From assembly GCA_029194665.1 (NCBI GenBank), contig JARFXO010000004.1, positions 186,001 through 250,000 on the forward strand: a DNA stretch of 64,000 bases. The letters run 5' to 3'. The stretch is from Nitrospira sp. (GTDB taxonomy: Bacteria > Nitrospirota > Nitrospiria > Nitrospirales > Nitrospiraceae). The notes under the pieces are model-generated. The model made no database searches. It was given only the letters and a program-made list of their open reading frames with translations, and was not told where the DNA came from. Positions 44,474 through 53,197 of the stretch are shown here, piece by piece (the stretch's first letter is position 1; each line of letters begins with the position of its first letter). The position numbers were made by a program, and so were the translations under genes.

Positions 44474-45377
44474 TATAGCTAAGCCCATAGTTATGAATAG
44501 GCCTTCACGATCTGATCGAGGGTAGCGGTTTCATGGTATTCCCTGCGTTTCTTGAGGGCAGCGAAGTCCTGTTCGATCGGGTTAAAGTCGGGAGAGTACG
44601 GCGGCAGGAACAGCAGCGTGGCGCCGGTGGCCTCGATGAGCGCCGCCGTCTCCGACGATGTGTGAAAGGCCGCGTTGTCCATGATCACGAGGTGCTGGGC
44701 ATTGAGACGCGGGCACAGCCTCGTCTTGAGCCAGGTGTTGAAGACCACCGTATCGCACGTCCCCTCAAACAGCAGTGGTTCTTCGAATCGCCCATCCATA
44801 CGGGCCGCAATCAGCGAGGTCCGTGGCCGGCGCTGCCCGGAGACCAGGCCGTCCACGCGGTGACCCTTCGGTGCGTACCCATACCGCCGCGCCGTCGACG
44901 ACGCAAACCCGCATTCATCGATATGGACGGGTCGTTTGCCACGGCGAAAGAACCGCTCGCGCAGGCGCAGGAATTGTTTCCGTTGCTGCGGATCGCGCTC
45001 CTGGTACCCGATCCTTTTTTTTATGGGTCAACGCCAGTTTGTGGAGTGCGTTCCAGATGCAATGCCGGGACACCTGGAAATGCCGTGCTCGCTCCGCTTG
45101 TGTCCGATCGGGATGGACTTCCACATGACGACGCAAGGCGTCCCAATCCAGTTTGTGGGGTCGTTGTGGGCCGGGACGCTTGTATGCTAGGCCGCCGGGC
45201 TTGAGCCAGCGGTAGACGCTGGCCTCGCCCACCTTGAATCGCCGAGCCGCCTCGGCCTTGCTGCCACCACTCCGGACAAAATCCACGACCCGTTGGCGCA
45301 AATCTGATGAGCATCTCATGCCCCATGATCGCAAAGTCCACCGTCAATGTCCATCAGTAATTGAGGGCTTGGCTATA
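44474..45377 (-). mobile_element. IS630-family element inserted in the IS5 remnant
   Basis: The ends are TATAGCTAAGCCC (44474-44486) and GGGCTTGGCTATA (45365-45377), 13-base inverted repeats with one mismatch and TA at both borders, as expected for TA-targeting IS630. The 904-bp element has a transposase in two frames. The same right-end sequence closes the IS630 remnant at 10264. Confidence 0.9.
44491..45334 (-). CDS. IS630-family transposase in two frames
   Basis: The upstream frame (44915-45334) has a helix-turn-helix: SSDLRQRVVDFVRSGGSKAEAARRFKVGEASVYRWLKPGG, then RHFQVSRHCIWNALHKLALTHKKK. At a run of eight A (45012-45019 on the complement) the sense shifts to RIGYQERDPQQRKQFLRLRE and HIDECGF, continuing into the downstream frame with LVIMDNAAFHTS and FLPPYSPDFNPIEQDFAALKK, which complete the DDE core. 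The A-run may be a slippage site for a fused product, or one A may be a sequencing error. Confidence 0.85.
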
Positions 45378-45599
45378 AACGCTCGTCGGGTTGCCCAACG
45401 CATCGCAGGTGGCGTGGATTTTGGTGGTCAGTCCGCCCTTGCTACGCCCGATGGCTTCCCGGTCGCGGACGTCTTGGGTTGCTTGCCCACCTTTTCCCGC
45501 GCCCCTGCCGCATGCTGATGCGCGCGCACGATGGTGGAGTCGATCATGGCGTATTCGTTGTCGGCATCGGCAGCCAGCTGTGTCAACACCGCTGTGGTC

Positions 45600-45959
45600 A
45601 AGCAGTATGTCATCCAGGTTTACATTGAAGTCAGCGACGTGAGCACTGACAAGCTGCGTACCCGCAGGTTTTGGAGCGTTTGGCGCCTTGAAGAAGATTT
45701 GCCGAGTATCCTGCTGACCACCATGGCCATTCACATTTAGTTTAAAGAGTGGGCCACCATCAACGGTTATGAGGCTGTTAAATGGCCCGGCGGCGCTCGT
45801 GCTGACCAGTGCATCATTGTTCCCTGTGATGTGTAAGAATATGCCTGTCATGTTGATGTGGCCGTTGTTACGAATCCGGACTCGAAACGAGTGGACCTCA
45901 TTTACGTTGACCGCTCCTGCCGTGGCAGGTGGCACGGCAGCGACGTCTACAATGGACAA
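45600..45959 (-). pseudogene. CARDB-like domain gene truncated by the IS5 element
   Basis: From a TTG near 45959 the frame reads VDVAAVPPATAGAVNVNEVHSFRVRIRNNGHINMTGIFLHITGNNDALVS...VSAHVADFNVNLDD. The V-x-N-x-G / G-x-F layout recalls CARDB-type Ig-like adhesion modules. It stops where IS5 sequence begins near 45600, and the rest is absent. It starts 35 bases after the esterase stop, or overlaps it if the open frame further upstream is used. Probably an exported protein in life. Confidence 0.5.
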
Positions 45960-45993
45960 ATCTACAGCTGTCCTACCGAATACGATTTCCGCC

Positions 45994-47169
45994 CTAACGG
46001 GGATGCTGCACGAAGAACGGCCAGACCCGATCGGGAAGATTGAAATTCAAAGGCGGATTGTTCGTGCCATTGGGATACTCGTGGACGACATCGTCAAGAA
46101 AAGTGAAGACCACCTCGTTCCCATCGATGTTGCCGGCTTGTGGAGTCTGCGCGCGTAGCTCTGTCCAGTGGACGTTGGTCACGGTGGTGACGGGCGTGGC
46201 TTCGAGATTGAAGGAATCAAGAGTGACCAAAATTCGGCTCTTTATTTGCGGAATCCTGTCGAGAGCCGAGGGATTCAATGGTAGCTCGGTTATCGGAGTC
46301 CTTCCCAAAGCGACCAAATAAGCGTTGATTCCCGCCAGTGCGTTATCGTCCCGCGTACCAAGAGAAAAATACGCGGAAAGATTACGATGCCCGACCAGCG
46401 TTTCATGCACCTCACCCAAACCTGACGTATGGCAGGCGACCGCCGCGATAAGATGCGACAGCTCAACACCGAGACGCGCACACATCGCACCACCGCTCGA
46501 GAAGCCTGCTACATACATGCGCCTGGGATCGGTCGCGAGCTGTTGGAGGACGTCATCCCCGATTTGACGAATAAACTTCACATCATCCGCCGGCCAAGAC
46601 GACGTCGCGGGATAGCCCGCCGGCCGCCTATTTGGATCATAATCAACCGGAAGCCCATAATTGTTCCAGCGGGTGGAGAAGCGCTGGTGTTCCAGGACAA
46701 AATGTTCCACCGCCGTTGGAAAAATTGCGGCAAAGCCTTCCTGGGTCGCCTTTTCACGCCAACCTGACATATTCAGGAACTGTTCGCCCGTGCCGCTCCC
46801 GCCGTGGAGCATGAAGACCGCTGGGCGGTTCGCGGGCACGCCGGCGAGCGGCACCCACACCACGTATCGGCGGGTATAGCCGTCTACCTCCATCAACCTA
46901 CAGTTCACGCCCGGCACATAGGCAATACCGGCGACACCGACGCTATCGCAGTGAATGCCAAACGGCGCAACGGAGTGATTCGCATGAGCCCACGACATGT
47001 GCCCGAACAGCGCAGCTATCATCAGCACAATGCCCACGAAATACCGGAAGAGATGAGTGCTCACTTCCATCGACGATCGTTCGAGAACCAGTGGTCGAGT
47101 CTCGTTAGCACGAAATATCAAGCCACCGACAGTATGGTTGTGTTTGAACGACAATCGTTGCCTTTTCAT
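45994..47169 (-). CDS. Secreted PHB-depolymerase/feruloyl-esterase family hydrolase (LpqC-like)
   Basis: 391 residues from an ATG with AAAGGAG six bases upstream. A 33-residue leader precedes a signal-like helix (FRYFVGIVLMIAALFGHMSWAHA). The fold has the oxyanion loop AVFMLHGGSGTGEQFLNMSGW near 118-138, the nucleophile elbow RMYVAGFSSGGAMCARLG (Ser near 225), and a late VVHEYPNGTNNPP with a His. Such enzymes cut polyester or feruloyl esters. It lies in the accessory island, and no polymer-synthesis genes are near. Confidence 0.85.
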   Translation of the reverse strand: MKRQRLSFKHNHTVGGLIFRANETRPLVLERSSMEVSTHLFRYFVGIVLMIAALFGHMSWAHANHSVAPFGIHCDSVGVAGIAYVPGVNCRLMEVDGYTRRYVVWVPLAGVPANRPAVFMLHGGSGTGEQFLNMSGWREKATQEGFAAIFPTAVEHFVLEHQRFSTRWNNYGLPVDYDPNRRPAGYPATSSWPADDVKFIRQIGDDVLQQLATDPRRMYVAGFSSGGAMCARLGVELSHLIAAVACHTSGLGEVHETLVGHRNLSAYFSLGTRDDNALAGINAYLVALGRTPITELPLNPSALDRIPQIKSRILVTLDSFNLEATPVTTVTNVHWTELRAQTPQAGNIDGNEVVFTFLDDVVHEYPNGTNNPPLNFNLPDRVWPFFVQHPR

Positions 47170-48185
47170 AACATGCTCCTTTGATTATTCGGGACAACGG
47201 TTATTCTAAGGGTCAGTATTTTGTGTGTGCTCGCCATTTCCGCGTTACTCCACTCTTATAGGATTGCACAGGCTAGCCGCGTACCCCGGTACATTTAAAC
47301 CATCGATCTTTGGAAGAATTTACCGCTGTTCATCTACCTGCATCGGACAGGATTGCTGTTTCTCGACCTGAGCGACATACATGCGACTGTGTCAGCAAGT
47401 CACGTGCCGGAACGACTACGTAGAAGTCTTTCCTACTCTTATTCAAAAGATACGAATGGGTGTATCTGTCCGGAAGAGAAATCAGGGATGGGGAAACGTA
47501 TCTAAATAGATAGGACCAGTATCGAAAGAGATACGAGGTCAGGCGCGGGCCACTTCTTACGAGGAGAGGGATGGAACAGCCGCCACCGTCGGATCGGGTC
47601 AGAAACCTGATTCTCTTAGAGGGACAGGCACTCTCGAACGGGTACGACCTCTTTTGCAGAAGCGAGTCAGCGCGGAGTAGAGCCGAGTACAAGTGACTTA
47701 TGCTTATCTCAAACCCTGCACTGGAAGTGGCGTTTCGTGCTGGATGGCTGAGGCCGACTCAAGCTATTCCAGGCATGGATTTGAACCTGGCAATTTCGGA
47801 TGCCAACGTCCATGTCCTATAGCTAGGAGTAGGCTCTATCTGCAAGAAGCCAGGGAGGATTGATTAGGTTTCGTCTCATGGGTGTATCTGTTGTGATACC
47901 GTCAGTTATCCTTTCCGATACACTCTTCTCGCCTGAATTCTTTCTAGAATAACTACGCACATTCGTATCGTCTGAATAAAGCTAGGATCACGGCTAAGTA
48001 ATTGTTCTGGCATATGCCTTGCCGTCTCGCTGACGTGTATGGCGTTCGGATCACGAAGCAGCAATTGCGTTCGGTATGACAGAACAGAAATTCGGATTGC
48101 GAGCACCTTAATAAGGAGAGAACCGGTTCGTCCAGTCACCCTCATTTGGACAGGGATATTCTCTGTCACAAACGAAAGGAGATTC
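47170..48185. other. 1-kb non-coding stretch with repeated GTATC/GATAC palindromes
   Basis: No supportable gene on either strand. GTATC-N6-GATAC occurs at 47519-47534 and again at 47884-47899. Related arms occur at 47448-47467 (AGATAC...GTATCT, 8-base gap), and TATCTAAATAGATA lies at 47499-47512. Clustering of the same half-site suggests operator-like sites for the divergent esterase and DsbA genes, or a decayed repeat. Unproven. Confidence 0.35.
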
Positions 48186-49118
48186 ATGATGCACACAGAC
48201 AAATCGAGATCGCGGTCGGCGGTCTATTCAGGTGGCGCTCTGAATGCGAGTAATGGTGATGGGTGTCAGGATTTGAGAAAAAATAGCAATGGCTCAATAT
48301 CTCCTCAATTATCACGTCGCATCTCCAACGTAAGCACAAGGATCGTGACAGCGTCGCAGGCTCTGGTGAAGCTGACCCTGGCGGCCTTGGTCTCGTGTGC
48401 TGCCTTGGTCTCCTCACCGACCTTCGGGCAGTCCACGGCCCCGGCGGCCGACCCCGCATGGCGGCAATCGGTCGAACAAGTGATCGAGTCGTACATTCGA
48501 TCACATCCCGAAATGATTCAGCAGACGCTTCAGGCGTTGGACGCAAAACGTCAAGAAAAAGAAGAAGCGAGTGTGAAACAGGTGATCGTCGCGCATCAGA
48601 GCGAATTGCTGCACGATCCGGCATCGCCGGTAAGCGGCGATCCGGCCGGTGACGTCACAGTGATCGAGTTCTTCGATTATCGCTGCGGATTCTGCAAACG
48701 AGCCGCCGGGTCCGTCACGCAATTGCAGAAAGACGACGCGCGAGTGCGCATTGTCTATAAGGATTTCCCTATCTTAGGAGATGCCTCCGTACAAGTGGCG
48801 AAAGCGGCGTTAGCGTCACGGGCGCAAGGCCGTCATCAAGCGTTTCATGAAGCCCTCCTCGCGGCGAAAGGCGATCTGTCGAAAGAGCATGTGCTTCAGA
48901 TCGCGAGGGACGTGGGCTTGGATGCTAAGAAATTGGAGGTGGACATGGAGCAACCTCAATGGCTCACGATCATTGAACGTAACCGTGAACTGGCCAATGA
49001 TTTGCGCGTCACGGGCACCCCGGCGTTCGTCGTGGGTAACGAGTTGGTTCCCGGCGCCATAGACCTGGCGGCCCTCAAGGCTCTCGTCGCACGAGCCCGC
49101 ACGCGAGCATCGCACTGA
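48186..49118 (+). CDS. DsbA-family thiol-disulfide oxidoreductase
   Basis: About 310 residues (ATG at 48186 or 48189, with GGAG upstream). An unusually long ~55-residue N-terminal region precedes the export segment (LVKLTLAALVSCAALVSSPTFGQ). A helix with SVEQVIESYIRSHPEMIQQTLQALDAKRQE resembles the ScsC/BdbD-type oligomerisation arm. The thioredoxin fold has DVTVIEFFDYRCGFCKRAAGSV with the CGFC active site and RVTGTPAFVVGNELVPGAI with the cis-Pro. Periplasmic oxidase or isomerase. It may serve the Cys-rich secreted protein encoded next. Confidence 0.9.
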   Translation: MMHTDKSRSRSAVYSGGALNASNGDGCQDLRKNSNGSISPQLSRRISNVSTRIVTASQALVKLTLAALVSCAALVSSPTFGQSTAPAADPAWRQSVEQVIESYIRSHPEMIQQTLQALDAKRQEKEEASVKQVIVAHQSELLHDPASPVSGDPAGDVTVIEFFDYRCGFCKRAAGSVTQLQKDDARVRIVYKDFPILGDASVQVAKAALASRAQGRHQAFHEALLAAKGDLSKEHVLQIARDVGLDAKKLEVDMEQPQWLTIIERNRELANDLRVTGTPAFVVGNELVPGAIDLAALKALVARARTRASH

Positions 49119-49224
49119 GCGTGAACGGCTAGTGACCGTGGTGTAATGAGCGCCGGCTGCCATGGCAATCTAGCAAACGAGCAACTCAATTGAATAACTC
49201 TAAGCTTGAGCAAAGGAGGACGAT

Positions 49225-50397
49225 ATGTTTATCCGCAGACTCTTCATCATTGTTCTTGGTGCTTTCTCCCTTGGTTTTTTTGCAGCGCCGGCCTTAGCCT
49301 ATTCCATCAAGAAATGCGATGCGAGTGCCGAGCACGATGTCATAGGGGCTGCCGACTATATCGACCGGCGGCTTCAACGAATCGCAGACGAATTCACGCA
49401 TCTTAGCAACGACAACCGCGACGAGTTTGTCCGGAAATGGCCGCGCATCAATATCGTCTGCCAGGATGAAGGGCCGAAAGGGAAGTCGCGCGAATGCTTG
49501 AACGCGCAAACCCTCAACGGTCTGGCCCATGATGGGGTGGGGAATCGGGTTAACATTTGCTACTACAATCACGTCGATCGTGGGGAGAAACTCTGCGACC
49601 TGATCGGTAGTATCGTCCATGAGGCTGGCCATGCGAACGGGTTCCCAATACTTGAGAACCACAACAATCCGACGCCCTTTGTCTTTGGCAACGATCCCGT
49701 CTACGTGATGCAAAAGCAGGCACAGGCGTTCTGCGAGGCAGATAAGACCTTCACGAATACGCTGCTCGTCGGACGCAGCGATCTCGCACTTGGTGCCGCG
49801 TGTCAAGTCGACGACCAATGCCGCACCGGACGCTGCCTCGGCGGCACCTGCCAATGCGACCAAGACGGCGACTGCCCAACAGGTCAAAGCTGCTTCAAAC
49901 CGGCGGTTGGAAAGAATTTCTGCTCAAGGACCGACTTGGCGATCGGCGCTGCGTGCACGCGGGAGTCTGAGTGCCGCTCGGATCATTGCGAGAGCGGCCG
50001 GTGCGTCTGCCGCCGTGACGGCGATTGTCCAACGGGCCAAGTCTGCCGCACGCCGATCACGGGGCCAAATCGCTGCGAGGCTGGCACTGACGGTACCCTG
50101 GCACTTGGCGCTGCCTGCCAGAAAGACAATCAGTGCAAGTCCGGCCAATGCGAAGGAGACCGGTGCGTCTGCCGCAGCGACAGCGACTGCTCCACCGGGC
50201 AGAGTTGCTTTACTCCGATAACTGGACAAAACTTTTGCCAGAGCACGACCTTGGGGCTCGGGGCTGCCTGCAACCGCGACAGCCAGTGTCGCACCGATAA
50301 GTGTCAGGGCGGCGCATGCCGCTGCAATAAGGACAGCGATTGTTCGGGTGACCAAAAATGTAAGAAGCCACTGATCGGAAACAATCACTGTGAGTAA
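49225..50397 (+). CDS. Secreted HExxH protein with four 8-Cys repeats
   Basis: 390 residues. Signal peptide RLFIIVLGAFSLGFFAAPALAYS. Residues ~30-180 form a domain with several Cys and IGSIVHEAGHANGFP (HEAGH at 132-136), the zinc-metalloprotease-like motif with an extra His further on (ENHNN). Residues ~187-390 are four tandem repeats of ~48-51 residues, each L-x-L/I-G-A-A-C...C...C...C-x-C...D-C-x-x-x-Q-x-C...G-x-N-x-C with eight Cys, like dickkopf/EGF-type disulfide knots. AAAGGAGG precedes the ATG. A DsbA-like gene lies 106 bases upstream. Function unknown. Confidence 0.8.
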   Translation: MFIRRLFIIVLGAFSLGFFAAPALAYSIKKCDASAEHDVIGAADYIDRRLQRIADEFTHLSNDNRDEFVRKWPRINIVCQDEGPKGKSRECLNAQTLNGLAHDGVGNRVNICYYNHVDRGEKLCDLIGSIVHEAGHANGFPILENHNNPTPFVFGNDPVYVMQKQAQAFCEADKTFTNTLLVGRSDLALGAACQVDDQCRTGRCLGGTCQCDQDGDCPTGQSCFKPAVGKNFCSRTDLAIGAACTRESECRSDHCESGRCVCRRDGDCPTGQVCRTPITGPNRCEAGTDGTLALGAACQKDNQCKSGQCEGDRCVCRSDSDCSTGQSCFTPITGQNFCQSTTLGLGAACNRDSQCRTDKCQGGACRCNKDSDCSGDQKCKKPLIGNNHCE

Positions 50398-50553
50398 CGG
50401 AAAAGATCGGCGCCGTAAGCGAAAGGGGCCAACTCATTAACGGTGTCGATGCCTAACCAGGCGGTTGAGAGGGATGCCGCAGAAAACGCGGCACCCCTCA
50501 GCTTGGTTTGCTAGGCATACCGTCTGTCACAGAATCGTAAGGAGGGAGAAAGC

Positions 50554-52563
50554 ATGAGCGCACAAATGATTGTCCACTTGCGGTCGATACGGCATCACGC
50601 AGGCATTACAGTACTTATGGCTTTTGCAATATTTGCAGTGAGTCCGTGTACCACCTCGGCCGAGGCTGTGCCCGTGACTGTGATTGTGAATCCGAATGGG
50701 ACCTTCACACCGAATCCGGTCAACATTGTAGCAGGCCAATCGATTCAGTGGGTGGGTCTGTCCAGAACCGATTCAATTGTCTAAATCGGCGACGTAAGGC
50801 GATTCCCCATGGCTGATCCGTGTGGAATCAAGGGCAATGATTTGGACCACGCATTCGCGGCGACTGATCCCAACGAGTTCACCGGACCGAGTCGTCAAGG
50901 GGTGTCGGGGATCTTCGCGCTGGGTCCAAATGAACCGGGCTTTGTCCAAAATCGGTCAACGGAGACATGCCTCTGCGAGAAGCAGAAATTGGACGAGCTG
51001 TGCGTTCCCTTGCTGGTCGACTCACTGGACGGAAACTCGTACAAACTCTGCCCACGGGAAGGAGGAATCATACAGACACTCGATACGACCTGGACCAATC
51101 CGGACATCACTAGCGTCACCATCCGCATCAACTGGAGCGACATTCAGATCGAAAACCACGGCAGGATCGTGTTCCATTGGGATGATCTCGACAGAGAAAT
51201 GAATAAGGCGGTCGCAAACGGGAAGCTCTTCACTCTCGACGTGCGGGCCGGAAAGGTCGGCACTCCACTCTGGATCTTCAACGACTATGATCCACCAGGT
51301 CCGGTCACTCCGCTCAGCTTTAAGGACTTCGGCAGCGACGGATCACCGCCGCCCCATTGCGGATTCGACCTTATCATCGGCTCGCCCACGCACGTCAACT
51401 ACCGGGATCTCTACGTCGCAATGATCACTGCACTGGCAGACCACGTTGCGAGCGACTCACGTTGGTTTCAAGCATTGGCCCACGTGAAGATCTCAGGGGC
51501 CAATTTTCTTTCCTCTGAAGCGCGCCTGCCGAAGAGATGCCTTGACGAGGGCGGCGATGGCGTTCTCGACACCATCGAAGGGGATGATTGTTGGTGTAAT
51601 TCGAAGATATGGGCTACCGAGGGCAACTATACGCCCAACGGACTGTACGAATACTACCGGGTCATCGGCAATACGATGTACAACGCCTTCTTTCAGAGGA
51701 AGTCGATGGGTTACCAATTAATTCAAGACGGGTTTCCACGGGTCGAGAGCCCCACCAACTTCCAAGGAGATTCTCTGCGGGATCAGCGGGGCAATAATCT
51801 GCTCAAATCGCCCGGAGTGACCTTGGATGATCTCGGCCCCTTCATACAGACCAAGACGATTCTCCAGGAGGGACGAGAAGGGCGTTTCATTGACCCCTTC
51901 CTGAAGCTAAACGATCTCGCGGCTGGAAAGCTTTTCGTGCCCCAACACAGCGGTCTCCATCGTTTGCCCGAGGATGACGATCCGGTGAACGGCAACTGCA
52001 CGCAGTCTGTGGCTGTCCATCCTGTAACCCAACAGGCGCTCTTCCCTATTCCAGTCGGCACCAACGGCGATGGAGCACCCGGCTGTCCCAATAGATGGGC
52101 CGTAAACGAAGGAACGCTCTTCTCACAGATCATGGGATTCCAAACTGACAACCCTGAGGGGATCACCTCATCGGCGGACGTCGAGTCGGCCCTCTGGAAT
52201 CTGACCATCAACTCCAATGGAGTCTTCATCGAGCTGTATGAGCAGCGCCTGTGGGAGATCTATCATTCACGCGGTACCGGCGCAGCGGCTGCTGTGCTTG
52301 ACCCCACGCCAATGGTCCTGCCGGAGGACCACCCGGCGCATTTTTCCAAAAACCTCTTCACCTGGTCAGAGGAACTCCACGGCAGGAGGAAGACGTTGGT
52401 AGATTCGACCAATCTGCACCTTGGCGACCCTTTTCCGGCATTCTATACTTACACGTTTGCAAAGGCGATCACCGCACCAGAGACCTACTATTACATCAAC
52501 CCTTCCGAATGCTCGATGACCATAGAGCCGAACCGCGTGGGCCAGATCACAGTTGCTCCGTAA
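50554..52563 (+). pseudogene. Large secreted protein (cupredoxin-like start, glycosidase-like body) split by one in-frame TAA
   Basis: The first part (50554-50784, AAGGAGG upstream) has a signal peptide and VTVIVNPNGTFTPNPVNIVAGQSIQWVG, a cupredoxin-like strand pattern. TAA at 50782-50784 ends it. The same frame then continues through MADPCGIKGNDLDHAF to 52563, giving ~669 residues if read through. The long body includes ITSVTIRINWSDIQ, VFHWDDLDREMNKAVANGKLFTLDVRAG and LYVAMITALADHV, reminiscent of TIM-barrel glycosidases, though no family is certain. The downstream ATG at 50809 has no ribosome site. CAA-to-TAA would explain it. Confidence 0.65.
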
Positions 52564-52620
52564 ATTGTTCAAGACAATAGAGAAGGAAGTCATGAGCCTG
52601 TTCTGAAAATGCCACCACTC

Positions 52621-52777
52621 TTAGGCCGGAGGCTCAAGGATCACACGATGGCCCAAGGGCTCCAACTGCTTGACGCGCCGGCGTGTGGCGTGCTCCCGAT
52701 CCCGCTGCTCAAGATACGTGGCTCCCAACTCCTGATACGGGACGTGGTCCTTTAGCAGATGATAGGTGATGACCAAT
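52621..52777 (-). mobile_element. IS110-family transposase C-terminal remnant
   Basis: Minus-strand codons read TYHLLKDHVPYQELGATYLEQRDREHATRRRVKQLEPLGHRVILEPPA then TAA. This is the typical last 50 residues of IS110-type transposases (Y-x-x-L-G-x-x-Y...R-x-x-x-L-x-x-L-G). The rest of the element is missing; FadL-like sequence starts at once at about 52778, so the junction is a deletion or recombination point. Confidence 0.75.
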
Positions 52778-53152
52778 GCCATTCTGATCGGGATGAAGAT
52801 CGAGCGGCTGCCTGGCTGGGAAATCGCGCTACGCGGCGGCTATACCTACCAGCAAGCGCAGGTATCGGACCTCAATTTCAGTCCCGGAGTTCCATCGGCC
52901 GATCTACATGTTATGTCAACCGGCGTTGGCTTGCACTGCCGGAGAAATGGATCATTCTTGGGCCTGATTCCCTGTGGCAGTTTGGGCGTCGGTTCGGCAA
53001 AAGCAAGATTGGTCGGCCTGGACTTGTCGTACCAGACGTTCTTCTATGAGCCGCGAACGATTTCCGGAAATACCGGGTCTCGTGCCGTGGTGAATGGACT
53101 CTACGATACCACCCTGTACGCAGGCGCGTTGTCGGTCCGAGTCAGTTTCTAG
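52778..53152 (+). pseudogene. Truncated duplicate of the FadL gene 3' end
   Basis: From 52794 to the stop the sequence matches 43727-44085 at a constant offset of 9067 bases, with only a few differences (for example GATCCC versus GATTCC, and the stop TAG versus TGA). Just before this, GCATTCTGATCGGGA-like sequence matches 43696-43711 with the intervening 15 bases absent. The fragment has no signal peptide or own start and cannot make a barrel. It marks the right border of the accessory island. Confidence 0.9.
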
Positions 53153-53197
53153 TCCCTCGGTTTGCTCCAGTCCCTGCGGAGGTTGTGCGGGAGTGGA

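Larger units (their letters stand above)
44128..45600 (-). mobile_element. IS5-family remnant interrupted by an IS630 element
   Basis: The minus-strand transposase C-terminus (LTPGQAHDLDGADALLPGLAADTI...IPPKANRTVPRAYDQEIYKARHLIENFFARLKQFRAIATRYDKTARNFLGAIHLAAAVIWLN) lies at 44140-44472. Its upstream part (MIDSTIVRAHQHAAGA...EAIGRSKGGLTTKIHATCDALGNPTS) lies at 45378-45600. Removing the IS630 at a TA dinucleotide joins GNPTSVY directly to LTPGQ in frame. The N-terminal third of the transposase is missing, cut near 45600. A frame change between QHAAGA and EAIGRSKGG may be the usual programmed shift. Confidence 0.85.

Noticed and set aside
47780-47830. Complement contains CCAGGTTCAAATCC, another T-arm-like string
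   Set aside because: The stem pairs poorly and no complete cloverleaf can be drawn on the minus strand.
49770-50397. Regular repeats considered as a CRISPR-like array
   Set aside because: The repeats are coding (four 8-Cys protein modules of about 150 bases each) with no constant repeat/variable spacer structure. No CRISPR array or cas gene is seen in the window.
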